Shown in pieces: positions 8,890 through 17,039 of a DNA stretch of 64,000 nt. Positions within the stretch are counted from its first letter, which is position 1; each line of letters opens with the position of its first letter. The notes under the pieces are model-generated. The model did not search any database and was not told the DNA's origin. It worked only from the letters and a program-made list of their open reading frames with translations. This stretch comes from JBKHYJ01 sp046565505 (GTDB lineage Bacteria > Acidobacteriota > Blastocatellia > UBA7656): the NCBI GenBank assembly GCA_046565505.1, contig JBKHYJ010000054.1, forward strand, positions 1 to 64,000. The letters run 5' to 3'. The translations under genes were made by a program, and so were the position numbers.

Positions 8890-10626
8890 TCAGCCGACCC
8901 CGCCGCCATCGTGGTCGGGCGGGTAAATGGGCCTGGACTCGCCGCTCAACCTGCGCAGCGCGAAGTAGGAAGTGGCGGATGCGCCCGAGATTAATAAGAA
9001 GAAAAGCCAGTAAGGGAAGCCGAGGTTGAGCAGGGGAACGCGGCCCAGAATGGCGAGCATTTGAGCGCCGGCCACGAAAGAAAGCACGACAGTCGAAATA
9101 ATGAATATCGAAAGGTTGCGGGCCGTCTGCTGCCCCTTCTGGTACTTGCGCGAAAGCGGCAGGGCTTCCCTGAGGATGAAGGGGAGTATCAGCACGGCGG
9201 GGGTAAGGACCATCCACGGGGCGAGCACGAGAAGGGCGTGGACGGGGTTGCGCCAGAGAATCGAGTAGAGCGCGACCAACGCGGCAAATCCCGGCAGGCT
9301 CACCCACGTCATCACCGCCTTTCTAAATCCGCCATGAACGTCGCCCAGGTTTCTGATCGGCGCGACGCGGTAGACGTAAGCCGCCGGGAAGTGCTCTGAA
9401 AAAATCAGCCCTTCAATTGCCGTCAGGGAAACGAAACAGATCATCACGGCCCCCATCAGCGAGTAGCCTGCGGGCCCATGACCTGTGAACGGGTCCGGCA
9501 GCCCTTCCGTGAATATGGCAAGCAGCGGGAAAAGGATGAAGTAAGCGAGGGAAGGGTAGAGGCGGACTTTTATCTCGCGATTGCGCCGCAGGTAAATGGA
9601 GACGAGCTCAAAGACCGCGCGCTCGGCGGGGGTGCGTAAGAAGACTACCTTGAGGGCCAGAGGCAAGGCGCGCGGGGCCGACGGCCTCGCGGCCTTGCGC
9701 GCCTTCACGTCGGCCCGCGGCCGCGCTTCACCGTCGCGGTAGGCTAGCTGCGAAACGTAGGAAGAGTAGCCCGTGGCGACTTTGCGGAGCGCCACCGCGC
9801 CGACCGCCATTAAAGATAAAATACCGAGCGACGCGAGGGCGAGCGAGGTCGGCTCAAAGCTGCCTATCAGAAGAAGCGTAATGCCCGAGAACCATGCCGG
9901 CGGGTACAGCAAGTAATACCAGTGGAAGCCGGGCGCGAAGGATATATTTTCCGCCCCGAGTACCCGCGGCAGTATCTGGAAACCGAACATGAAAAACAGG
10001 ACCAGCGCCACCTGGCTGTAGGTGACGATGCTGTCGAATCGCTCTTTGCTCGCGTAGCGCATCAGCAGGCCGTAACTCGTCACGACAATCGCGGTCGCGA
10101 ATAACGCGACGAGCGAGGCCGACAGCGCATGCGCAAATATGAAGAGGGGGCTTGACCCTATCGCCAGGACGCCCGCCACTGCGGGGAACAAGTTTGCCGA
10201 CGCCGCGAGCAGCAGCGTAAACAGAAAGAGGTTGAGGACCTTCGCCGCGAAATAGGTGCGCGGGCTGATGGGCAGGTGGCCCAGGACCTCCGCCTCGGCT
10301 TCGTTGAATATCACGTTGCCGGACTCGGACACTATCGCGAGCGCGACTATCAATATAGTGAAAGTCAGAATGAATACCGAGTAATGGAGCACGTCCAGGT
10401 CGGCGGTGAATACGACTGTCCCCAGTATTAACCCGAAGAAAAGGTACATCCCTACTATGGCGAGCAGCGCGAGGTTCGACCTCACATATTCACGAGCGCC
10501 GAACTGCATGAAGGCTCTGCCGCCGCGGAGGTCCTGCTTCAAGTAAACGCCGAGCAGCGTCCTCAACTGCCGCGCGTCTATGCCCTGCCGCCTGAGCGTT
10601 CGCGATAGGATCGATGCGGTGCCCAT
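8890..10626 (-). CDS. ABC-2 type transporter permease
   Basis: A 578-residue polytopic membrane protein with about twelve hydrophobic segments in two halves, split by a basic cytoplasmic loop (about residues 300-335). It lies 100 bp downstream of an ABC ATPase gene on the same strand, so the pair forms an exporter. No periplasmic binding protein is present, consistent with export. The last third has the Pro/Arg-rich tail SRPIYPPDHDGGG. Substrate unknown. Confidence 0.85.
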   Translation of the reverse strand: MGTASILSRTLRRQGIDARQLRTLLGVYLKQDLRGGRAFMQFGAREYVRSNLALLAIVGMYLFFGLILGTVVFTADLDVLHYSVFILTFTILIVALAIVSESGNVIFNEAEAEVLGHLPISPRTYFAAKVLNLFLFTLLLAASANLFPAVAGVLAIGSSPLFIFAHALSASLVALFATAIVVTSYGLLMRYASKERFDSIVTYSQVALVLFFMFGFQILPRVLGAENISFAPGFHWYYLLYPPAWFSGITLLLIGSFEPTSLALASLGILSLMAVGAVALRKVATGYSSYVSQLAYRDGEARPRADVKARKAARPSAPRALPLALKVVFLRTPAERAVFELVSIYLRRNREIKVRLYPSLAYFILFPLLAIFTEGLPDPFTGHGPAGYSLMGAVMICFVSLTAIEGLIFSEHFPAAYVYRVAPIRNLGDVHGGFRKAVMTWVSLPGFAALVALYSILWRNPVHALLVLAPWMVLTPAVLILPFILREALPLSRKYQKGQQTARNLSIFIISTVVLSFVAGAQMLAILGRVPLLNLGFPYWLFFLLISGASATSYFALRRLSGESRPIYPPDHDGGGVG

Positions 10627-10726
10627 CCCGGATAGAGTAAGAGATTTGAACGGGAATGGGTAGGCGCGCGGCGGGGTTAATTACTCTGCCCGCCTTCGCC
10701 CCGCATGTTCAGCCGGCGGCCGCGGG

Positions 10727-11497
10727 TTAAAAGCTGAAGGTCTTGGAGAACTCTTCGGCGCGCTCTTCGAGGTCCGTGTGGGCGGTGAGCTTATTGAATA
10801 TGCGTTCGAGCGAGCCCTCGCCGCTCGACGTCTGAAGCTCCGCGAGCGTGCCATCGGCGACCACGCGACCGCGGTCTATGATTACTATCCGGTCGCAGGT
10901 GCGCTCGACCACGTCGAGTATGTGCGAGCAGTAGAGAATCGTTTTCCCCTCGGCGGCCAGGCTCTTAATCAGCGTCTTGAACATTAGCTGTGTGCTGGCG
11001 TCGAGCCCGTTGAGCGGCTCGTCGAAGAATATCACCCGCGGGTTGTGTATGAGAGCCGCCGATATGACTACCTTCTGCCGCATGCCCTTCGAGTAAGCGG
11101 ATAACAGCTTGCGCCCCAGCGTGTCCGCGCCGAGCTCGAAGAAGTCGCCGAACTTCGCGATGCGGTCTTTGATGACGGAGTCTTCCAGCCCGTAGAGACG
11201 CCCGACCATCTCCAGGTACTCCCGGCCCGTCAGCGTCTCGTACAGCGCGCCCGATTCGGGCACGTAGCCGATCAATTGTTTTACTTCGAGGTTATCGCGC
11301 TGGACGTCGCGCCCATAAATCTCGGCCCGCCCGCTCGTCGGGGCGACCATGCCCGTCAGCATCTTGACCGTGGTCGATTTGCCCGCGCCATTCGGGCCGA
11401 GGTAGCCGACCAGCTGGCCCGACGGGATGACGAGGCTTATGTGATCGACCGCGACGGTCGGGTGGTACATCTTTGTCAGGTTGTCGAGTACTATCAA
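10727..11497 (-). CDS. ABC transporter ATPase (host gene interrupted at its start by the element)
   Basis: A 256-residue ATPase with Walker A GPNGAGKST (about residues 34-42), a Q-loop region, an unusual signature loop (LLSAYSKGMRQK, i.e. YSKGM where LSGGQ is typical), and Walker B VIFFDEP with a downstream switch His (YCSH). It pairs with the permease downstream. The gene begins with TTG at 11497, because its original ATG was separated from it by the integrative element and now lies at 24314-24316. The element end supplies AGGAG eight bases before TTG, so the product keeps full length. Its native promoter is lost, so expression now depends on element sequence. Confidence 0.93.
   Translation of the reverse strand: MIVLDNLTKMYHPTVAVDHISLVIPSGQLVGYLGPNGAGKSTTVKMLTGMVAPTSGRAEIYGRDVQRDNLEVKQLIGYVPESGALYETLTGREYLEMVGRLYGLEDSVIKDRIAKFGDFFELGADTLGRKLLSAYSKGMRQKVVISAALIHNPRVIFFDEPLNGLDASTQLMFKTLIKSLAAEGKTILYCSHILDVVERTCDRIVIIDRGRVVADGTLAELQTSSGEGSLERIFNKLTAHTDLEERAEEFSKTFSF
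11451..11496 (+). repeat. attL: left attachment repeat of the integrative element
   Basis: A 46-bp direct repeat shared with 24270-24315, differing at two positions. The last 22 bp (11475-11496) are identical, marking the probable strand-exchange region. It is codons 2-16 of the ABC ATPase plus the last two bases of its start codon. Both mismatches are third-position changes (ACA/ACG, TAC/TAT), so the element copy also looks protein-coding in origin. Confidence 0.88.
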
Positions 11498-11548
11498 TTA
11501 GCTAACTCCTGATAATACAGCAATTAGGCTATAAAGGAGATAGATTAT

Positions 11549-12388
11549 ATGATTGGCAAGTGGTTCGACCTCTACATCCAAGAGAAGACGTACCTTCAAA
11601 ACCTATCACACCATACTATACGGTCTTACAAGAGGGCGTACAAGACATTCAAATCTACGGGAGGGGAACTTACCAAAGAAGGACTCGCTAACTTTGTTAT
11701 TGAGTGCCGGAAAAAAGGAATGACTCCTATAACGCTCAACACTTACTCGATTGCGCTCAACGTGTTCTTCGCTTGGCTCAAGGAGAATGACTACATCACA
11801 GAATCGCTTAGTATCAAGCTACTGAAGAAAGAAAAGAAGGTACAGCCAAAGTTCACCGAAGCTGAACTCAAAAAGATAATCAACTACAAGCCTGATAGCT
11901 TTTCAGATTCTAGAATTCACGCAGTGCTATGCACAATGATTGACTGTGGCCTTCGGATAGATGAATGTCTAGGATTGGAGCGAGACAGGGTTGATTTTGA
12001 CAACCTACTGCTGACCGTGAAGGGCAAGGGAAACAAGCACCGCATAGTGCCATTCTCAATGGAACTGCGGAAGGTACTTTTTAGATTCTTAAAAACCCAC
12101 AATTTTCAATATGTCTTCCCAACGCGCTCCGGCACTCGCTGGTATTATGAAGATGCTTGGTACGCCAGGAAAGTGCTACTGCGAAGGCTGAAAGTTCCCC
12201 AAAATGGCTTCCACGCCTTCAGGCGAACGTTTGCCGTCCAGTATGTGAAAAGTGGCGGAGATGTTTTCCACCTTCAAAGGATGATGGGTCACGAATCGCT
12301 TACCACCACAAGAATCTATATCGAGCTTGATACGAAAGACCTATCAGAGATGCATATCAAAACCAGTTTGCTCTCTCGTCTGAAGTAG
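11549..12388 (+). CDS. int: Tyrosine recombinase / integrase
   Basis: A 279-residue XerC/D-like site-specific recombinase. The N-terminal SAM-like core-binding domain spans about residues 3-85 and the catalytic domain about 100-275. The active-site set is complete: R136 (CGLRIDE), K160 (KGKGNKH), H222 and R225 (HAFRRTF), H248 (MGHES) and Y257 (TRIYIE). ATG 11549 has AGGAG just upstream. It starts 52 bp from attL and reads into the element, the usual position for an integrase that recombines its own ends. No separate excisionase is obvious; one of the small XRE proteins could serve. Confidence 0.95.
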   Translation: MIGKWFDLYIQEKTYLQNLSHHTIRSYKRAYKTFKSTGGELTKEGLANFVIECRKKGMTPITLNTYSIALNVFFAWLKENDYITESLSIKLLKKEKKVQPKFTEAELKKIINYKPDSFSDSRIHAVLCTMIDCGLRIDECLGLERDRVDFDNLLLTVKGKGNKHRIVPFSMELRKVLFRFLKTHNFQYVFPTRSGTRWYYEDAWYARKVLLRRLKVPQNGFHAFRRTFAVQYVKSGGDVFHLQRMMGHESLTTTRIYIELDTKDLSEMHIKTSLLSRLK

Positions 12389-12662
12389 GCCCTGGCTTTG
12401 CCGAGTCAATAACTTATTTGGCTGATTGATGGGCGTTGAACAGTTCAGGGAAACCCATGCGAGGCTTTCACCGTTGAATAGTCAGTTGTGATTCTTCCGG
12501 CTCTAACGACCTGTTTTTATTCTAATAATTCGGAGCCGTCAAATTGGGTTACTTCCGAGTGTAATTTCGCTTGCTTTTACTATAGGAATTCATAAAATAG
12601 GCACACGTCCATTATGCCGCTAAGCAGTCTTTGACGGTTATTAAGTTTAGTTTTAAACCGGA

Positions 12663-12896
12663 CTAGGCTTTAAGTCTCAGCCACAGCATTAACGCAGCAA
12701 GAATCAGCAGACTTTCAGAGCCTGAGTCAGAGGGAATTTGCGTTGTATAATCTCTACCGTCACATTCACCGGGGTAGTCTGCGATACACCCAGGTGTCTC
12801 ACAGTCACAGTATGCTTCGCCAGCAAGCGTATGCCCTGCAAAAGCTGGCAAGGAAAGACACAGCATGAGCAAACAAACAGCAAATAGTCTTTTCAT
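12663..12896 (-). CDS. Small exported Cys-rich protein with C-terminal hydrophobic helix
   Basis: A 77-residue protein with a clear signal peptide (about residues 1-20, ending AFA), a short extracellular part with four Cys and several acidic residues (EAYCDCETPGC, PGECDGRDY), and a C-terminal hydrophobic helix with a basic end (LLILAALMLWLRLKA). That layout is membrane-anchored like LPXTG/PEP-CTERM proteins, but no sorting motif is seen. TAAGGAGAAA precedes the start. Its first codons overlap the earliest possible start of the divergent gene 12865-13848. Function unknown. Confidence 0.6.
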   Translation of the reverse strand: MKRLFAVCLLMLCLSLPAFAGHTLAGEAYCDCETPGCIADYPGECDGRDYTTQIPSDSGSESLLILAALMLWLRLKA

Positions 12897-13848
12897 AGAT
12901 TTCTCCTTACGGCGATTCTATCAGCAGATTCTTGGCGGGATAGTTAGCTTCGAGGGCTTGGGTAATAGGATTATTAACAGAATCAAAATCGCTCGCGCTT
13001 TTCGCCAAACCGATGTTGTAAGGCAGCTTTCCAGTATCCTAATTAATTTCCCTGTACGAGAATATCAACTCATAGGAGAGTATTACGAGGTTTGGTGTGA
13101 CTATAGGGAATCGAAGTGTCGCACCGAAGTTTTGGAAAAAATCATCGAGCAATCAAAAACCTATAAGACGAAGGCTTTATTTTCACTAGCAGCTTTTGAA
13201 GGCCGAAAAGGGAGGATTGAAACATCGTTTCACTTATATGAGGAATCATTAAAAACCGCCCCCACCGTTTCAGAACAAATTGAAGTTTTAAGAAGTATTG
13301 CCGTCTTGAAAGCGGGGGAGGGGTTTCATACGTCATCTCTGAAAGACCTAGAATCCATTCTGCCATTCATTCATCATTCAGAGCCACTTGCGTATTATGA
13401 CTTTTTAAATTCTTATGCAATCGAGCTGGGAGAAGCGGGAAGAATAGAAGAAGCCCAGAATGTCAGCCGGCTTACCCTTGCATCACCATACGCTTTTGCA
13501 TATCCTGAGTGGCGCGAGACAGAGCAAGATTTGGCCTTGCGGGGATACAAGTCTCGCTCATCTGTACGAGTTAAAACAATCCCTGGGAATCTCTTATACC
13601 TTCCAGAGCGTGAGGTCTCGGATACCCCTGTTATCCAAGATGAAGATGCCCGTCTATTCGACCTGGAAGAGTGGAAAGAAAAAAAGATGGTCAAAGAACC
13701 CAACGGAGATGACGAAACTAACCCCGATAAAATGACCGAACAGGATATGGTAATGAAGCTCATTCAAATGCTCACTACCGGAGGAGGGGATGAGAAGAAA
13801 ATCCGCGAGCTATTAAAATTCGCCCTCAAGACTTTTTACGGGAAGTAG
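12865..13848 (+). CDS. Unknown protein with TPR-like helical repeats
   Basis: Up to 327 residues. The middle (about 60-215) is made of paired amphipathic helices with TPR-like spacing (LYEESLKTAP, AIELGEAGRIEEAQNVSR). A charged, probably disordered segment follows, then a short helical C-terminus (EQDMVMKLIQML). The ATG at 12865 would overlap the divergent small gene by 32 bp and has no ribosome-binding site, so the real start may be further in (for example TTG 12958). The 3' end overlaps the convergent XRE gene by 23 bp. A scaffold or regulatory partner role is possible but unproven. Confidence 0.6.
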   Translation: MSKQTANSLFIDFSLRRFYQQILGGIVSFEGLGNRIINRIKIARAFRQTDVVRQLSSILINFPVREYQLIGEYYEVWCDYRESKCRTEVLEKIIEQSKTYKTKALFSLAAFEGRKGRIETSFHLYEESLKTAPTVSEQIEVLRSIAVLKAGEGFHTSSLKDLESILPFIHHSEPLAYYDFLNSYAIELGEAGRIEEAQNVSRLTLASPYAFAYPEWRETEQDLALRGYKSRSSVRVKTIPGNLLYLPEREVSDTPVIQDEDARLFDLEEWKEKKMVKEPNGDDETNPDKMTEQDMVMKLIQMLTTGGGDEKKIRELLKFALKTFYGK

Positions 13849-14221
13849 ACTTTTTCTTTTGCTCGAAATAGTTGAATGTATCCAAGACTGTTTTCTTTTG
13901 CTTCTTGTTGAGTTTCTCCCATCCAAGCACCAAATCAATAAGCTCGGGACTCATCGCCAACCGTTGGACCGCATCAGCGAACATCAACAAACTGATTTCA
14001 TTTTCGGGCTTACCGTATACTGCAAGGATTTCAGGTAGCTCGACTCCCAAACCAGTAGCCAGGATAGTCACGGTTTCCATCGAAAGGTTCTTGGCCTTAC
14101 CTCTGGCAATCCTGCCGATATAGCTTGCAGTCAGCCGCTTCCCGCAATTGGCTTCAACCTTTCGATACGACAAACCTTTCTGTCTGAGGATGCGGGCAAC
14201 GTATTCGTTTAGCGTTTCCAT
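13826..14221 (-). CDS. XRE-family helix-turn-helix regulator
   Basis: A 131-residue protein with a Cro/C1-type helix-turn-helix at about residues 8-60 (GLSYRKVEANCGKRLTASYI, then NLSMETVTILATGLGVEL). A helical C-terminal part ends in a Lys/Ser-rich tail. The arrangement suggests a phage-type repressor. It is transcribed divergently from the Crp-like gene at 14375 and converges with the TPR-like gene, overlapping it by 23 bp. The 14222-14340 gap holds a good promoter for the Crp-like gene, so this XRE protein may act there. Confidence 0.85.
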   Translation of the reverse strand: METLNEYVARILRQKGLSYRKVEANCGKRLTASYIGRIARGKAKNLSMETVTILATGLGVELPEILAVYGKPENEISLLMFADAVQRLAMSPELIDLVLGWEKLNKKQKKTVLDTFNYFEQKKKSTSRKKS

Positions 14222-14256
14222 AGTGTGTACTTAAAGTCCTTTACATACTTACCGTA

Positions 14257-14285
14257 TTGACAATCACCCAATCCCTCTGTAAGAT
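14257..14285 (+). promoter_or_regulatory. Sigma-70 promoter for the Crp-like gene
   Basis: TTGACA (14257-14262), 17-bp spacer, TAAGAT (14280-14285), pointing to the Crp/Fnr-type gene about 90 bp downstream. The -35 box is a perfect consensus. It lies in the gap shared with the divergent XRE gene. Confidence 0.65.
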
Positions 14286-14374
14286 AACTCCCGTTTTAGC
14301 ATATTGGGTATAACGACTCAATAGCTAAGCTAATCCTCCTTTTGCGGCTGGAGAGGGGCGCGCGTCTTTTGAAG

Positions 14375-15064
14375 ATGACCAGGGAAGTCAATTGCGTGTG
14401 TCCCTCTTCCTTTTTTATGAAGACTCTAACAGAGAAAAGAAAAGCCCTCGCCTCAAGAATGCTGGCTCAGAAAATCGGCTACCTGAAGATAGATAATTTT
14501 CCTTCAATAGACCTCCCTACAGAATCATTCAAAGCGCACCGGATTATCCGCCCTGATAATCAACTATTCGTTGTTCAAGAAGGGCTGGTTGAAATCTGGC
14601 ACACCGCCCAGGATATGTTTGTCACTTTGTTAGAAACTGGAATGGTGTTTGGAGATATGCCCTTGCTCGGTCAAACAATGCTCGATTGCCGGGCCATAGC
14701 GGGGTCAGGAGGGGTTATATTGGGAGTAATGGATATCCCCCTGGCAATAGAATGGGCTAGTTCAAGCCCCCTTAGAATCCTTCAGGAGATAGGCCCCCGC
14801 TTCGTCCACGCCCAGGCAGAACATTACCGGACCACCTTCCAGATGGTTGAATCGAGACTCGCTGGACTTCTCTTAAACCTCGCCGGGGAGGGCGCAACGG
14901 TTGGAGGACTCACCCACGGAGACTTGGCCGAGAAGTTATCAACCTATCGAGAGACAATAACGAATTCAATAGACTCGCTGAGAGAAGGTAGGTTGATAGA
15001 GATAGGTAGGAAGAGAATCACCATCCTTAATAAGAAGGGTCTGAGGGAATTGAGCGAGTTGTGA
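14375..15064 (+). CDS. Crp/Fnr-family transcriptional regulator
   Basis: About 229 residues. The N-terminal part (about 40-130) fits the cyclic-nucleotide-binding beta-roll fold, with LFVVQEGLVEIW and LLETGMVFGDMPLLGQ. The C-terminal winged helix (about 170-229) has the Crp-type helix-turn-helix LTHGDLAEKLSTYRETITNS. No Fnr-like Cys cluster is seen, so oxygen sensing by an iron-sulfur cluster is unlikely. The start is uncertain: TTG 14342, ATG 14375 and ATG 14417 are all in frame and none has a well-placed ribosome-binding site. A Crp-like regulator on a small mobile element is unusual and could link element activity to host state. Confidence 0.8.
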   Translation: MTREVNCVCPSSFFMKTLTEKRKALASRMLAQKIGYLKIDNFPSIDLPTESFKAHRIIRPDNQLFVVQEGLVEIWHTAQDMFVTLLETGMVFGDMPLLGQTMLDCRAIAGSGGVILGVMDIPLAIEWASSSPLRILQEIGPRFVHAQAEHYRTTFQMVESRLAGLLLNLAGEGATVGGLTHGDLAEKLSTYRETITNSIDSLREGRLIEIGRKRITILNKKGLRELSEL

Positions 15065-15352
15065 ACTGGTGATGCGGCCTGCTGCGAGTTGTGCGATTCA
15101 AGCGGTAGACTTTCTTACGAACAAGTCTCGCTTTAATTAATCAGGTCTTCTGATTCATCCCTTGGTTCGTCGTCTGATTCGTCTCGCTCTGAAAGAATCT
15201 TAACGAACATATCAATCTTGGTATAAGACCTTGTCTCACGTTCGCGCGGCTGAAAACCTTGTGGCCGTTGTAGCGGAGGTAGGCGAGGGCTTGTTGGACG
15301 AGTGCGGATTCTTTCAATTGGATTTATAATTAGATTCTTGGGAGAGCAAAAA

Positions 15353-15496
15353 ATGGGAGGAGATGATACGTATCTATTAATCAAATATTTCTTAGCAGGT
15401 TTCGTATACAGTCTGATCTTAGCTATGGTGAACAATAAATTCCGTTCGAGCAAGAATGAGAAGTCTAAGAAGAATCAGCAAGAAAAACATCCCTAG
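15353..15496 (+). CDS. Very small membrane protein
   Basis: A 47-residue protein from ATG 15353, preceded by GGGAGAG at suitable spacing. It has one hydrophobic helix (about residues 9-24, YFLAGFVYSLILAMV) and a strongly basic C-terminal tail (Lys/Arg/Asn/Gln-rich), so it should sit with its tail in the cytoplasm. Function unknown. Upstream in-frame extension to 15302 lacks a ribosome-binding site. Confidence 0.5.
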   Translation: MGGDDTYLLIKYFLAGFVYSLILAMVNNKFRSSKNEKSKKNQQEKHP

Positions 15497-15576
15497 GGCC
15501 GCAACCTTATTGCGAGCGATTAGTTATTGATGAACTTGTTAACTCGCTGTATCGTATGGTCTGATAGAGGTAAAAA

Positions 15577-15996
15577 ATGTATTGTTCAACATGTGCCTCG
15601 GTAGTCTCGCCAAACTTGACCTATTGCAATCATTGTGGAGCCAAGTTGAGTGAAGCAAAAGGCGATAACATTACCAAAAATCTCCTGTTTTTTATGACAG
15701 CAGTTTTCGTCTTCGGCCTCGGAGCTATCATCCTCTTGATGATGGCGATGAAAATGGTGTTCGGAGCTGAATACCTGCCGCTGGTTATCGCATTCACCTT
15801 GCTAAGTTTTCTGATAATGCTTGGGGTCGAAGGCGTGTTCGTCTGGATGTTATTGGGTCGCAAGAAGGGTGCTAAAGAAGCGGCGAAAGAGCTTAGTGAG
15901 GCAAAAGCGCGTTCGCTTCCAGAGCCAGCGTTTAGCGTCACCGACCATACTACTCGAACGTTAGAGACGGTAGACAGAGAGGGCCAAACAGGATGA
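15577..15996 (+). CDS. Zinc-ribbon membrane protein
   Basis: A 139-residue protein. The N-terminal zinc ribbon has two CxxC knuckles (CSTC at residues 3-6 and CNHC at 17-20). Two transmembrane helices follow (about 34-60 and 66-93), then a cytoplasmic Ala/Lys/Glu-rich helix (KKGAKEAAKELSEAK) and a polar tail. AGAGGT precedes ATG 15577. Proteins with this ribbon plus two helices are common, mostly unstudied bacterial membrane proteins. The role in the element is unknown. Confidence 0.75.
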   Translation: MYCSTCASVVSPNLTYCNHCGAKLSEAKGDNITKNLLFFMTAVFVFGLGAIILLMMAMKMVFGAEYLPLVIAFTLLSFLIMLGVEGVFVWMLLGRKKGAKEAAKELSEAKARSLPEPAFSVTDHTTRTLETVDREGQTG

Positions 15997-16030
15997 ATAT
16001 GGCTTTTCATTTTAACCCTGTGTTAGCAAC

Positions 16031-16171
16031 ATGTGGATAACTGAGCGCAACGGGCGCATGTATTGGCACGTGCGCATCCATGCTGACGCGGGGCAGTACA
16101 AGCTCGACAGAAGAGGAGGAGTTGGGCGTGTCTATGTCACGCGGTACCTTCTACCGACAACAGGTGCCTAG
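16031..16171 (+). CDS. Possible 46-residue protein
   Basis: A short frame with a basic, aromatic composition (NGRMYWHVRIHADAGQYKL). No ribosome-binding site is visible, and nothing in it is recognised. It fills the gap between the zinc-ribbon gene and the convergent XRE gene. It may be a real small gene or a remnant. Confidence 0.2.
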   Translation: MWITERNGRMYWHVRIHADAGQYKLDRRGGVGRVYVTRYLLPTTGA

Positions 16172-16203
16172 CAATCACATGCACCTTAGCCGCAGCAAAT
16201 CTG

Positions 16204-16503
16204 TCATCTAGTCTCGCGCTTGGACATTTCAGGCTTACGAGTGCTCTGTAACTTCCCCGGCAAATCCAATTCATCATCTACCAGCACCTCCATGTGAATC
16301 CCTGCAATCTTTGAGTATTTCAGTAGAACCAATAAAGGAGGCTCCGTAGTGCCAAGCTCGTAGCCTGATACAGCAGTCCTATAAAGCTTATCACTTAATC
16401 CTAATCGCGTGAGCATCTGATTCTGTGACAAGCCCAGCGCCAACCGGATTTGAAGCAACTTTTCGGCAAGCCTCTTGGGGCGTTCTCTGGCAGACCTTCC
16501 CAT
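16204..16503 (-). CDS. XRE-family helix-turn-helix regulator (short)
   Basis: A 99-residue protein with a Cro/C1-type helix-turn-helix at about residues 14-70 (LLQIRLALGLSQNQMLTRLG, then TAVSGYELGTTEPPLLVLL). The C-terminus is short (MEVLVDDELDLPGKL) and ends in a basic tail. To my recollection, short XRE proteins with this DDELDLP ending recur in Acidobacteria mobile regions. The start ATG (16501-16503) has GGGGAGG upstream, and both lie in a short hairpin that may limit translation. Confidence 0.85.
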   Translation of the reverse strand: MGRSARERPKRLAEKLLQIRLALGLSQNQMLTRLGLSDKLYRTAVSGYELGTTEPPLLVLLKYSKIAGIHMEVLVDDELDLPGKLQSTRKPEMSKRETR

Positions 16504-16522
16504 CAGAGTACCTCCCCTGATG
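16501..16522 (-). promoter_or_regulatory. Hairpin covering the XRE start codon and ribosome-binding site
   Basis: On the minus strand the mRNA reads CATCAG, a 10-base loop containing GGGAGG, then CTGATG. The last ATG is the start codon. Pairing of the two 6-base arms would bury the start codon and leave the ribosome-binding site in the loop. A translational control function is an inference. Confidence 0.4.
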
Positions 16523-16763
16523 AGAAGTTGGCTGGACTGTATTTGATTGAGGCCGTATTTCCGGCTAGGATAGTGTCTATTTCAGGTGCTGCCAGGGACT
16601 CAAGGAAGAGTTCCCCAACAGCCCTCATCACCAGACCGTCAAGGCTAGGCTCGGCATAATCTTGGTGCTAGAGAATATCATAGGAGGGGCTGGAAATCCC
16701 GCGCACGCTGAACACAAGCCTTAGCAAGAAAGTAGCTTCCATTGAGAGGTTGGAGGAAGAATA

Positions 16764-17039
16764 ATGGGCAGTTTGAAGAATGAAAATGCGATGGTTATTT
16801 TCGAGTGGTGGCAGGCTGTTTACAAATTCGCAGTTCCATCGTCAGTGTTAGAAGAGTTAATGGAGAATCCGGAGTCCCGTCATATTCTCTTCTCAGCGAA
16901 ATCTCGATATGGGGATAGCACATTCTATCTTGAAGCCACACCACAAGGAACCATTGAAGTTCTTCGGAAAAAGCATTGGTTACGAGGTGACAAGGGAATA
17001 TCATCAATTGACACTACTATCCTCTATGAAGATTCCTAA
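16764..17039 (+). CDS. Unknown 91-residue protein
   Basis: ATG 16764 has GGAGGAAG just upstream. The protein is a mixed alpha/beta chain with many aromatic residues (EWWQAVYKFAVP near the N-terminus; YGDSTFYLEATPQG in the middle). It has no signal peptide, membrane segment or metal-binding Cys. I do not recognise it. It lies alone between the short XRE gene and a long non-coding gap. Confidence 0.5.
   Translation: MGSLKNENAMVIFEWWQAVYKFAVPSSVLEELMENPESRHILFSAKSRYGDSTFYLEATPQGTIEVLRKKHWLRGDKGISSIDTTILYEDS

Noticed and set aside
8765..9307. 180-codon minus-strand frame at the permease 3' end
   Set aside because: Alternative frame of the permease gene with no start signal.
12865..12957. Antisense overlap of two true starts (12865 and 12896) as a toxin-antitoxin-like arrangement
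   Set aside because: The 12865 start has no ribosome-binding site, so the overlap is probably only due to a too-early start call.
15133..15453. Minus-strand frame of 106 codons within the element
   Set aside because: It overlaps the better supported small gene at 15353, has no ribosome-binding site, and its composition looks like a reverse-strand shadow of A+T-rich DNA.
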